A program made the translations under genes and the position numbers. A DNA stretch of 6,400 bases from an uncultured Hungatella sp. (GTDB lineage Bacteria > Bacillota > Clostridia > Lachnospirales > Lachnospiraceae), in assembly GCA_959018155.1 (NCBI GenBank), contig CAUEKH010000152.1, positions 1 to 6,400 of the forward strand, given 5' to 3'. Below, piece by piece: positions 1-5,864 of this stretch (position 1 is the first letter of the stretch; each line of letters starts with the position of its first letter). The notes below the pieces were generated by a model. It saw only the letters and a program-made list of their open reading frames with translations. It was not told where the DNA came from and ran no database searches.

Positions 1-849
1 CCAGATTTTTCTCCCCAGCGCCAGACACTTGGAATCAATTCCATGGCCGAGTTCCTGTGTTTTCGCAATCGGAACCTGCTTTTTGACATTACTTTTCACG
101 AGAGCTGCGATATCCGGCTGATGACCTTCCTCCTCCATCTTTGTAAATGTCCCCAGCAGGATTCCGCTGACTTTCTCAAAAACTCCCATCATGCGAAGCT
201 GGCTTAGATACGTTGTCATCTGAGCCGGGCCGCCGCCATATGCCTCCAGAAAGAGAATTTTTCCTTCCATCTGCGGCCAGAACGGAGTCCCTGCCAGCTT
301 CAGGAGGCACCGGATATTACCGCCTGCCACCTCGCCGCTCATAGACCCGCCCTGGATAAAGTGATAATGGAAATCAAACAGATCCCTTTCTCCCTGAAGC
401 ATGGTCCGGACAAAAGCCTTCTTCTGGCTCTCCTTACAGGATCCTGTCAGATTCCGAACCTGATAATAATACGTTTCCTGACCTGTTGCCTCATGAATAC
501 TGTTTAATATGACCGTAACATCACTATAGCCGAAAAATGGCTTCGGATTCTGCCTGACAACTTCAAAATCAAGGTAGGGAAGAATTTCATTGGCAATATC
601 GCCTCCCGATATATCGAAAATAGCGCGCACCGTTCTCTCCCTGTACATTTCCAACAGCGCCTCTGCCCTCTCCTGTCCGGTTCCTGCAAATATTCCCTCC
701 GGATCCGCCGCATAGATCAGGGGACTGAGTACCGGAGACAGCCCGATTTCTTCCAATGTCTTCACAAGCCTGTCGATTTTTCCCTTCCATTCTACAGGTC
801 TGCCATTGGAACAGCACACAATTGCCACTCTGTTACCATAAGCCAGCAC
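1..849 (-). CDS. S66-family serine peptidase (LD-carboxypeptidase/MccF-like), partial at the left edge
   Basis: The frame is open for 283 codons from a GTG at 849-847 to the edge of the window, so only a short C-terminus is missing (family members are about 290-330 residues). Family S66 enzymes cut amide bonds with a Ser-Glu-His triad; LdcA trims murein tetrapeptides in the cytoplasm and MccF cleaves microcin C-type compounds. All three triad positions are visible: Ser109 in GYSD, Glu202 in ILFLEAYGGG and His269 in ELGHGID. The N-terminus YGNRVAIVCCSNG fits the family start, and there is no signal peptide or membrane segment, so the protein is probably cytosolic. The region before the nucleophile reads SGGD-ANEILPYLDF, not the RGG found in classical LdcA, so murein may not be the substrate. 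It begins 28 bases after mocA and is probably the last or a late gene of the same operon. The fold is confident; the substrate is unknown. Confidence 0.88.
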   Translation of the reverse strand, partial: MLAYGNRVAIVCCSNGRPVEWKGKIDRLVKTLEEIGLSPVLSPLIYAADPEGIFAGTGQERAEALLEMYRERTVRAIFDISGGDIANEILPYLDFEVVRQNPKPFFGYSDVTVILNSIHEATGQETYYYQVRNLTGSCKESQKKAFVRTMLQGERDLFDFHYHFIQGGSMSGEVAGGNIRCLLKLAGTPFWPQMEGKILFLEAYGGGPAQMTTYLSQLRMMGVFEKVSGILLGTFTKMEEEGHQPDIAALVKSNVKKQVPIAKTQELGHGIDSKCLALGRKIW

Positions 850-856
850 AGTGATT

Positions 857-867
857 CCTCCCTCCTC
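857..867 (-). promoter_or_regulatory. Ribosome binding site deciding the GTG start of the S66 peptidase
   Basis: On the minus strand this reads GAGGAGGGAGG, two overlapping Shine-Dalgarno cores. The nearer GGAGG ends 7 bases before the GTG at 849-847. No ATG in the right frame lies near the conserved N-terminus, so this site supports the GTG start. Confidence 0.8.
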
Positions 868-877
868 TGGTAAACGC

Positions 878-1459
878 CTACATCTTCACATCAATATCCA
901 CCAGTTCCAGCCCGTCATCCACTTCCTGCAGGAACAAATCCTCGATGTGTTTACGAACCACCCGTTTTCCTCCCACATCGCCTGTGAGTCCCATCAGTTC
1001 TTCCCTGTAGCAGGAGGAAAAAATTACAGGATTTCCCAGTTCCCCAAGATTACAGAGGCAACCAAGCCCTCTTCCGCTCTTTTTCCAGCCTTCGATCAGG
1101 CGTAAAACTGTAGACGCCTTCAGATAAGGCTGGTCACAGACAGCAAAACAGTATGCCGTTTCCCCGTCACCCTTCTCCTCCTCTTCAGCCAGAGCTCCCA
1201 GCGCTAAATGAATGGAATGAGAAATACCCAGGCTGCTTTCATGGTTGTGGACCACACGGTATCCCAGTCTGTCCAAATCCTCTCCCAGCTTTTCATACTG
1301 AGTTACCACCAGTTTTCCGGCAAACGTTCCTTCCGGAAGCTTCTCGATCTCTTCCACCAGATACCGGTACATCGGTTTTTCATGAAATTCTGAAAGCAGC
1401 TTATTTCCTCCGAACCGCTTTCCATCGCCTGCTGCCAGCAAAATCAAAAACAGCCTCAT
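878..1459 (-). CDS. mocA: MobA/MocA-type nucleotidyltransferase, probable molybdenum cofactor cytidylyltransferase
   Basis: This 193-residue protein has the usual length for the NTP_transf_3 (MobA/MocA-like) family. The nucleotide-binding motif LLAAGDGKRFGGNK is at residues 7-20, with LAAG and RFG as in MocA rather than the LAGG and RMG of the guanylyltransferase MobA. N72-GISHS (residues 72-82), the metal-binding CDQP (108-111), GNPVIFS (142-148) and LTGDVGG (158-164) follow in family order. The expected reaction is transfer of CMP from CTP to Mo-molybdopterin, giving the cytosine dinucleotide cofactor used by xanthine dehydrogenase-type enzymes. Specificity for CTP is inferred from motif and context, not proven. 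It starts with ATG 14 bases after yqeB, behind a GGAGGG site at 1465-1470. Its place beside yqeB matches known selenium-dependent molybdenum hydroxylase loci. Confidence 0.9.
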   Translation of the reverse strand: MRLFLILLAAGDGKRFGGNKLLSEFHEKPMYRYLVEEIEKLPEGTFAGKLVVTQYEKLGEDLDRLGYRVVHNHESSLGISHSIHLALGALAEEEEKGDGETAYCFAVCDQPYLKASTVLRLIEGWKKSGRGLGCLCNLGELGNPVIFSSCYREELMGLTGDVGGKRVVRKHIEDLFLQEVDDGLELVDIDVKM

Positions 1460-1473
1460 AAAATCCCTCCATT

Positions 1474-2298
1474 TTATCCCTGACGGCGTTTCTTCTCTAA
1501 ACTCAGAATCGCCTCCAACACGCCGCCTCCAATTGCAGTCGCCTTATCTGAAACGGTATAGCAGTGTTCCACAACTCCCCGCGGATCCACATCACCTGAT
1601 TTCATTCCAGGCGTTACCGGTACTCCGTCCTGAAGCAGGCCGCGCACAACACCGCCCACTTCCGCATAAATCGGTGTCTCCCCGCTGTACCCGACAATTT
1701 CACCTTTCGCTACAACGGTTCCGATCGTCACCGCACCTCGGAAAATCCCCTCTGAAGCAGCACGGATAATCCGCTCCTTATCGTAACCTCCAATCATTCC
1801 GGGAACGCCGGTATTCGGAATTGCGCTCCCCTTCCAGATCACACGGCCCAAATCATGCCCTCGCTTCGTCTCCACAACCGCGTGGCAGTCCACTCCGGCA
1901 GTAAATCCCGGTCCTACGCCGATCACGATATCCGCCTCTGTGATCCCGGTTCCCAGATTTACCTTCGCAAGTATGGCATCTACTACAATATCCGGTTTCC
2001 ACAGTTCTCTGATTTTGCAGAACTCATCCACAATGACGCCAATCCTGTCATGCGCCACCGCCGCTTCAATCTCTTCGGTACTATGACAGAGGATTCCCGT
2101 AATATCCTCCACCACGGCTTTTTCCTCATACACAGCCCTTGAAAATGCCACCGTCCTGCGCACCGTCGTCGGCACAGCAATCTCCGTCATCACCACCTGG
2201 TATCCGCAGCGGTGAAGCCTGCACGCAATTCCGGTCGCCAGATCTCCGGCTCCTTTTATCAATACCTTTTTCATAACCTTCTTACAAGAGGACTCCAC
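1474..2298 (-). CDS. yqeB: YqeB-type selenium-dependent molybdenum hydroxylase maturation protein
   Basis: A 274-residue protein recognised as YqeB, a marker of bacteria that make selenium-dependent molybdenum hydroxylases through SelD; its exact reaction is not established. The N-terminus carries the conserved LIKGAGDLATGIA (residues 13-25), a Rossmann-like dinucleotide-binding pattern, followed by a beta-alpha pattern and KVNLGTGI (112-119), GVGPGFTAGVD (127-137) and VETKRGHDLG (142-151). The C-terminal half is glycine-rich (GGVVRGLLQDG, IGGGVLEAIL). I chose the GTG start at 2298-2296 because an AAAGGA site lies 7 bases upstream. An ATG eight codons further in (2274-2272) would give a start closer to the family norm but has its purine-rich stretch only 2 bases away. 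The gene follows the low-GC unknown gene by 20 bases and precedes mocA by 14 bases. Confidence 0.92.
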   Translation of the reverse strand: MESSCKKVMKKVLIKGAGDLATGIACRLHRCGYQVVMTEIAVPTTVRRTVAFSRAVYEEKAVVEDITGILCHSTEEIEAAVAHDRIGVIVDEFCKIRELWKPDIVVDAILAKVNLGTGITEADIVIGVGPGFTAGVDCHAVVETKRGHDLGRVIWKGSAIPNTGVPGMIGGYDKERIIRAASEGIFRGAVTIGTVVAKGEIVGYSGETPIYAEVGGVVRGLLQDGVPVTPGMKSGDVDPRGVVEHCYTVSDKATAIGGGVLEAILSLEKKRRQG

Positions 2299-2305
2299 GT
2301 CCCAT

Positions 2306-2311
2306 TCCTTT
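2306..2311 (-). promoter_or_regulatory. Ribosome binding site of yqeB
   Basis: On the minus strand this reads AAAGGA, 7 bases before the GTG at 2298. It lies inside the 20-base gap after the preceding unknown gene and favours the GTG over the internal ATG at 2274. Confidence 0.5.
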
Positions 2312-2318
2312 CCGTAAT

Positions 2319-2882
2319 TTAATCCTCATACGCCCAATACAGTTCTGGCACACCGGTACATTCACGATCCAGCATCGCTTCCAGCCTGTTTATGTATACG
2401 TAAATAATGCGTGGCCTGTCTGTGTATTCCTCAAACTCTTCTTCACTCAGCGTTTTCTGCGCCGCCCGGGTCGGTGGTTCCCCGCAGAATGTCAGAGAGT
2501 AAAATCCCGGCTCAATTTCTATTTGCTGTTCCTCCGGGCAGTAGTTCTCCCATTCCATCAGCCAGTATAAATCAATGACGTTGATTTCATTTCCCATGAC
2601 TTCAATTCCCAGTTGATTATGCGCCGGATATTTTTCCATAATTTCACTGTCAGGCTGGCCACTGCGAAATCTTAATTCAAATTCAGCCGAATCACATTCC
2701 GTACAGATGGCAACAATATCCCCCTTTTTAATGTGAGCAGCGACTTTCTGAGGTTCCCAGAAATCATTTTTCAGGAAATCCTCTCCTTCGGGAATATCCT
2801 TTACCGCCCCTTCCGAATAAAAGACGATTCCCATCCCTTCCGGTTCCAGTATCATATCAACATGAATATTTTCCCATTTCAT
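2319..2882 (-). CDS. Hypothetical acidic cytosolic protein, unknown function
   Basis: I do not recognise this 187-residue protein with confidence. It is soluble and acidic, with no signal peptide, no membrane segment and no obvious catalytic motif. Visible points are an N-terminal beta-rich stretch (MILEPEGMGIVFYSEG, about residues 9-24), KKGDIVAICTECDSAEFELRF in the middle, a tryptophan and acid-rich segment (LYWLMEWENYCPEE), and IEPGFYSLTFCGEPP, a pattern seen in small immunity or inhibitor-like beta proteins. I chose the ATG at 2882 because GAGGT lies 7 bases upstream; the frame is open back to a GTG at 2963, but those 27 codons look non-coding. A hand count over 2401-2700 gives about 45% GC, against about 56% in yqeB. 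It sits between a second unknown gene and yqeB, and breaks the usual yqeC-yqeB order. An immunity-type role is only a guess. Confidence 0.72.
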   Translation of the reverse strand: MKWENIHVDMILEPEGMGIVFYSEGAVKDIPEGEDFLKNDFWEPQKVAAHIKKGDIVAICTECDSAEFELRFRSGQPDSEIMEKYPAHNQLGIEVMGNEINVIDLYWLMEWENYCPEEQQIEIEPGFYSLTFCGEPPTRAAQKTLSEEEFEEYTDRPRIIYVYINRLEAMLDRECTGVPELYWAYED

Positions 2883-2889
2883 AAATTTT

Positions 2890-2894
2890 ACCTC
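2890..2894 (-). promoter_or_regulatory. Ribosome binding site deciding the start of the 187-residue unknown protein
   Basis: On the minus strand this reads GAGGT, 7 bases before the ATG at 2882-2880. It is the reason for preferring that ATG to the in-frame GTG at 2963. Confidence 0.65.
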
Positions 2895-2969
2895 GTTTCT
2901 TTCTCTGACAGGCCAATATCTGCGTATTTTGAAGAAGCCCGTCCCTCCATTAAAAGCTGTCACTATTAT

Positions 2970-3344
2970 CTATAGCGTATGCAAATCGGATAAACATACC
3001 CGATAACCGCCTTCTGTTCTCAAAAACTCACAGGACAAGGATAAATCATTTAACTCTCCTCCGGTTGTTAAATCGTAATCCATATAAAATCCACTGTTAT
3101 CATTGAATTTACCCGTATCGACTCTGCGTTCTCCGCATTTTACTTCAAGTGGATTATCGATCTTTGTGACCGGATAATCCTCATCTGAAAATTTCAGTGC
3201 AAGAATCACATCTTTTTCAGACAACCGGCTCTCATCAAACATTTGTACAAAAGCAAGGTATTGTTCGTCCGCTAATTTTGATACGGCATTTTCTATATAC
3301 GAAACAAAAATATCGGGATTGATGTCGTAATTACCCTGTATCAT
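2970..3344 (-). CDS. Small hypothetical protein, possible DUF7668/immunity-like
   Basis: A 124-residue soluble protein with no signal peptide or membrane segment. The N-terminal half is helical (ENAVSKLADEQYLAFVQMFDESRLSEKDVILALKF, roughly residues 18-52). The C-terminal half is a beta region with a distinctive end: FYMDYDLTTGGELNDLSLSCEF, then a glycine turn and a final LSDLHTL. From memory this pattern, DYDL..GE.NDL followed by a terminal DLHxL, resembles the DUF7668 type of protein found near polymorphic toxin and immunity loci; I could not verify this. The start is the ATG at 3344, because the upstream in-frame GTG at 3356 overlaps the AGGAG site. GC over 3001-3300 is about 38% by hand count, the lowest in the window, which suggests a different origin from its neighbours. 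It lies 64 bases after yqeC and 87 bases before the next unknown gene. Confidence 0.75.
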   Translation of the reverse strand: MIQGNYDINPDIFVSYIENAVSKLADEQYLAFVQMFDESRLSEKDVILALKFSDEDYPVTKIDNPLEVKCGERRVDTGKFNDNSGFYMDYDLTTGGELNDLSLSCEFLRTEGGYRVCLSDLHTL

Positions 3345-3348
3345 AAGT

Positions 3349-3354
3349 CTCCTC
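3349..3354 (-). promoter_or_regulatory. Ribosome binding site deciding the start of the 124-residue unknown protein
   Basis: The minus strand reads GAGGAG just before the ATG at 3344-3342, with a gap of 4 bases. The alternative GTG start at 3356 overlaps this site, so the ATG is preferred. Confidence 0.65.
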
Positions 3355-3408
3355 ACTGATTCTGATTCTCTTTATTCATTTTATCCGTGACAGTATCCAA
3401 AACCCCGT

Positions 3409-4275
3409 TTATTTAACAGAAAGGAAGCAGGTCACCGTACAACAGAAAGCCTCCGCTCCTCCCAGCCTTTCAATTTCTTCAATTACCGCCACCGCCTTTT
3501 GCCTGCGTTCCTGATTATCTGCTTTATTTAGCACAATCCGATAAGGCAAAGCCCCAACCGACTTTTTCGTTCCGTTTTCATCAGTCAGAATCCTGGCTAC
3601 ATCTGAGGCTGTCATCCGATGGTTCCCGGAATATCCTAACAGTTTTTCGGCCAATTCGGTGCGAAAACACGTTTCCTCCATCGTCAGCCCAATGCAGTCA
3701 AGTCCCGCGCAGCCACTCACGGCGTCTGTTTCAGGAGGAATAACCGGTTCCCCCTCCCTCGGTACTTTAATCGGAAGACGCTTCGCTCCATCTGCTTCAA
3801 TGAGCAGTACATCTGCATACCGGGAAAGCTTACCGATTTCATTCAGAGGAAGGCCTGTCATTTTTCTGACTTCACCACTCTGTTTCGCTGCCGGTGTCTG
3901 CCCGACTACGATAACCCGGCCATCATTCCAGCCGGCCTCCCGGCCTGAGTTTTCACAAACGGCTTCAGCGGAATCCCCATGAAGCTTACCCGGCCCTGCC
4001 GTCTTCTTATTCTCTGCGATCCAGTTTCCCACAATCTCTGCCTGATCCGTTTCTACCACACATCGGTCTGTCGGGTAAAAAATATGAGTTGTGGTCGTGA
4101 CAATCACACGTTTTCCTGAAGCAGCCAGTTCGTCAGCCAGGCCGTACATCACGCTGGTCTTCCCACCGCCTCCGGCTAAACAGACCACCAGATGAGGCTT
4201 TTCGGGTAAGTTTAACGCATTCAGAAGAGATGGCCTGGAAACCAGGCCATCCTCACCATAACTGTAAACCTTCAT
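3409..4275 (-). CDS. yqeC: YqeC-type accessory P-loop NTPase for selenium-dependent molybdenum hydroxylases
   Basis: This 288-residue protein is recognised as YqeC, a companion of YqeB and SelD in genomes with selenium-dependent molybdenum hydroxylases; its biochemical role is not established. A P-loop AGGGGKTS is at residues 34-41, followed by a TTTTHI strand-turn (60-65), VVGQTPAAK (123-131), the family signature IEADGAKRLPIKVP (159-172) and LNKAD (249-253), which resembles the guanine-recognition NKxD motif of GTPases. There is no signal peptide, so it is probably cytosolic. The ATG at 4275 lies 23 bases after the hydantoinase stop, with no good Shine-Dalgarno site (GGGACGGGC upstream), so translation may be coupled to the gene before it. 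The next core gene, yqeB, is displaced by two low-GC unknown genes. The family call is firm; use of GTP or ATP is inference. Confidence 0.92.
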   Translation of the reverse strand: MKVYSYGEDGLVSRPSLLNALNLPEKPHLVVCLAGGGGKTSVMYGLADELAASGKRVIVTTTTHIFYPTDRCVVETDQAEIVGNWIAENKKTAGPGKLHGDSAEAVCENSGREAGWNDGRVIVVGQTPAAKQSGEVRKMTGLPLNEIGKLSRYADVLLIEADGAKRLPIKVPREGEPVIPPETDAVSGCAGLDCIGLTMEETCFRTELAEKLLGYSGNHRMTASDVARILTDENGTKKSVGALPYRIVLNKADNQERRQKAVAVIEEIERLGGAEAFCCTVTCFLSVK

Positions 4276-4298
4276 CTATCTGCCCGTCCCATTTCCCG

Positions 4299-5675
4299 TC
4301 AATCCAGTTCCATCCGGCGATTTCTCGGCACGTATCTGCCGCTCTTCTCCAGTATCACCTTACCGTCTTTCGCAGCCAGTTCTCCTTTAAAATAGACGAG
4401 TTCTGCTTTTCCTTTTACCTTTGTGCCTTCAAACGGGCAGTAATCCACATTGGCAACCTGGTTCTCCACCGACATGGTCCACTCTGTATCCGGGTTCCAG
4501 ACTACGATATCCGCATCACTGCCGGGCGCGATAACCCCTTTCTGTGGATAGACGCCATAAAGCTTTGCCGGATTCTCTGCCAGAAGCCTGCACATCTGTT
4601 CCAGCTTGATATCACGTTCCAGCACGCCAAAGCTATATATCAGGGCCGGTCTCGACTCAACTCCCGGCATACCGCATGGAATCTTTGTGAAATCATCCTT
4701 TCCCGCAGCCTTCTGCTCTGTGGTAAAGCTGCAGTGGTCCGTAGAAATTGTCTGGATATGGTCTTTTCTGATAGCATTCCACAACCGGGTGCTGTCTGTC
4801 TCTTTCTTGATCGTAGGGGCAATCACATACTTGCTTCCTTCAAAATCCGGCAAACTGTATACACTCTCATTTAACACGAGGTACTGTGGACACGTTTCCA
4901 GATAAACCTCCTGTCCCCGTTCTCTCGCATATTTCACTTCCTGATATCCGGCCCCGGAGCTTAAATGGACAATAATCACAGGCGTATGTACCAGTTCCGC
5001 AATCTTTAACAGACGGCTGATTGCCTCCGCCTCCACGATTGCCGGCCTCGTCTTCGGATGGGCTGATGTGTCGAGATGGCCCTTGTTCTTCTCTTCTTCG
5101 ACAAGCGCCTCGATGATCCCCTTATTCTCACAGTGGACTCCGGCAATACCGCCCACCTCTTTCAGCCGCTTTAATACCTGGTAAATGGACTTGTCATCCA
5201 GAACCATATCATCGTATGTCATATAAATTTTAAAAGAGGAAACGCCTTCATCCACGATTTTCTGAAGTTCCTCGCTGATTTGCGGGTTCCAGTCCGAGAT
5301 AGCCAGATGGAAACCGTAATCACAGGAGGCATTCCCGTCCGCCTTTTTATGCCAGTTGTCCAGAGCTGTCTGCAGACTCTCTCCCTTGTACTGGGTTGCG
5401 AAATCAATAATCATCGTAGTTCCGCCGGCCAGGGCCGCCTTCGTGCCCGTCTCGAAATTGTCAGCCGTCACGGTTCCCGATACGTGTAAATCAAAATGAG
5501 TGTGGGCATCAATAAATCCAGGGAACAGCAGTTTTCCCGTCACATCAGTGATTTCTGCCTCCTCATCCTCAATCTCTGCGGCTACCGCTGCGATTTTTCC
5601 ATCTTCTAAGAGAACATCGGCCTTTTTACAGCCGGTTCCCGATACCACAGTTCCGCCTTTTAATACTTTTTTCAT
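4299..5675 (-). CDS. hydA: Dihydropyrimidinase / D-hydantoinase family cyclic amidohydrolase
   Basis: A 458-residue protein, the usual length of the family. It hydrolyses cyclic amide rings such as dihydropyrimidines or 5-substituted hydantoins with a two-metal centre. The full ligand set is present: His58 and His60 in DAHTHF, Lys149 in SSFKIYM (the residue that is carbamylated), His181 in VHCEN, His237 in VHLSS and Asp313 in STDHCSF, each about two positions below textbook numbering. The APGSDADIVVW stretch near the C-terminus is also typical. I chose the ATG at 5675 because AAAGGCAGG ends 9 bases upstream and MKKVLKGGTVVSG is the normal N-terminus; an in-frame ATG at 5702 adds nine poorly supported residues. 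Beside yqeC, yqeB, mocA and a xanthine dehydrogenase it corresponds to the hyuA/ygeZ hydantoinase of anaerobic purine and urate degradation clusters. The true ring substrate cannot be told from the sequence. Confidence 0.93.
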   Translation of the reverse strand: MKKVLKGGTVVSGTGCKKADVLLEDGKIAAVAAEIEDEEAEITDVTGKLLFPGFIDAHTHFDLHVSGTVTADNFETGTKAALAGGTTMIIDFATQYKGESLQTALDNWHKKADGNASCDYGFHLAISDWNPQISEELQKIVDEGVSSFKIYMTYDDMVLDDKSIYQVLKRLKEVGGIAGVHCENKGIIEALVEEEKNKGHLDTSAHPKTRPAIVEAEAISRLLKIAELVHTPVIIVHLSSGAGYQEVKYARERGQEVYLETCPQYLVLNESVYSLPDFEGSKYVIAPTIKKETDSTRLWNAIRKDHIQTISTDHCSFTTEQKAAGKDDFTKIPCGMPGVESRPALIYSFGVLERDIKLEQMCRLLAENPAKLYGVYPQKGVIAPGSDADIVVWNPDTEWTMSVENQVANVDYCPFEGTKVKGKAELVYFKGELAAKDGKVILEKSGRYVPRNRRMELD

Positions 5676-5684
5676 AAAGCAGTA

Positions 5685-5693
5685 CCTGCCTTT
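5685..5693 (-). promoter_or_regulatory. Ribosome binding site deciding the hydantoinase start
   Basis: The minus strand reads AAAGGCAGG, 9 bases before the ATG at 5675-5673. The upstream in-frame ATG at 5702 has only an AT-rich stretch before it. Confidence 0.65.
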
Positions 5694-5729
5694 CTCTATC
5701 ATAAATTTATTCTAAGCTATTACACAAAA

Positions 5730-5744
5730 TATACTTTCAGTATA
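5730..5744. promoter_or_regulatory. Perfect inverted repeat over the -10 box, candidate operator
   Basis: TATACT (5730-5735) and AGTATA (5739-5744) form a perfect 6-base inverted repeat around the 3-base spacer TTC. One arm is the -10 box itself and the other covers the expected start of transcription, where a dimeric repressor would block the polymerase. No regulator gene is in the window and a repeat this short could arise by chance. Confidence 0.4.
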
Positions 5745-5767
5745 CCCCATGTCCTTATCCCTGACAA
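5739..5767 (-). promoter_or_regulatory. Sigma-A type promoter for the hydantoinase operon
   Basis: On the minus strand TTGTCA (5767-5762) is followed by a 17-base spacer and TATACT (5744-5739). These match the TTGACA and TATAAT consensus at five of six positions each, with ideal spacing. Transcription should begin near 5732, leaving a leader of about 57 bases before the ATG at 5675. It lies downstream of the hairpin that closes the xanthine dehydrogenase gene, so the hydantoinase and the genes after it probably form their own transcription unit. Confidence 0.8.
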
Positions 5768-5808
5768 GCCAAAAACCGCGATTCCCCGGACTCAGCCATA
5801 AGAGCCTA

Positions 5809-5849
5809 AAGGGCGCAGGGCTGTGTTTCACACAGCCCTCTGCGCCCTT
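5809..5849 (-). terminator. Terminator-like hairpin after the xanthine dehydrogenase gene
   Basis: Arms 5809-5818 and 5840-5849 pair over 10 bases (AAGGGCGCAG with CTGCGCCCTT), then 5819-5826 and 5830-5837 pair over 8 more around the 3-base loop TTC. A 2-base bulge (5838-5839) interrupts the right side. The stem is very GC-rich and begins 15 bases after the TAA of the gene on its right. On the minus strand it is followed only by TTTAGGCTCTTAT, a weak T-tract, so termination may be incomplete. Confidence 0.65.
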
Positions 5850-5864
5850 AGTAAGCAACCATCT

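Noticed and set aside
504..817. Two minus-strand frames of 69 and 76 codons, which might suggest a broken gene
   Set aside because: The S66 peptidase frame is open without interruption from 849 to the left edge and carries the family motifs, so these are out-of-frame shadows and there is no frameshift.
851..1461. Plus-strand open frames opposite mocA
   Set aside because: They are antisense to a gene with all its family motifs and encode proline- and serine-rich text without domain features.
2883..2963. Upstream extension of the 187-residue protein to a GTG at 2963
   Set aside because: A GAGGT site sits correctly before the ATG at 2882, and the extra 27 codons do not look like a conserved N-terminus.
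2959..3000. Possible promoter inside the low-GC pair (TATAGATAAT on the minus strand)
   Set aside because: No acceptable -35 box occurs 15-19 bases upstream; the match is expected by chance in AT-rich sequence.
4230..4874. Long plus-strand open frame of 214 codons opposite the hydantoinase and yqeC
   Set aside because: It spans the antisense of two confidently identified genes, has no recognisable motif and no good ribosome binding site; it follows from the codon bias of the minus-strand genes.
5676..5732. Riboswitch or leader peptide in the hydantoinase leader
   Set aside because: The leader is only about 57 bases, has no recognisable aptamer or attenuator pairing, and the ATG at 5702 is in frame with the gene rather than a separate leader peptide.
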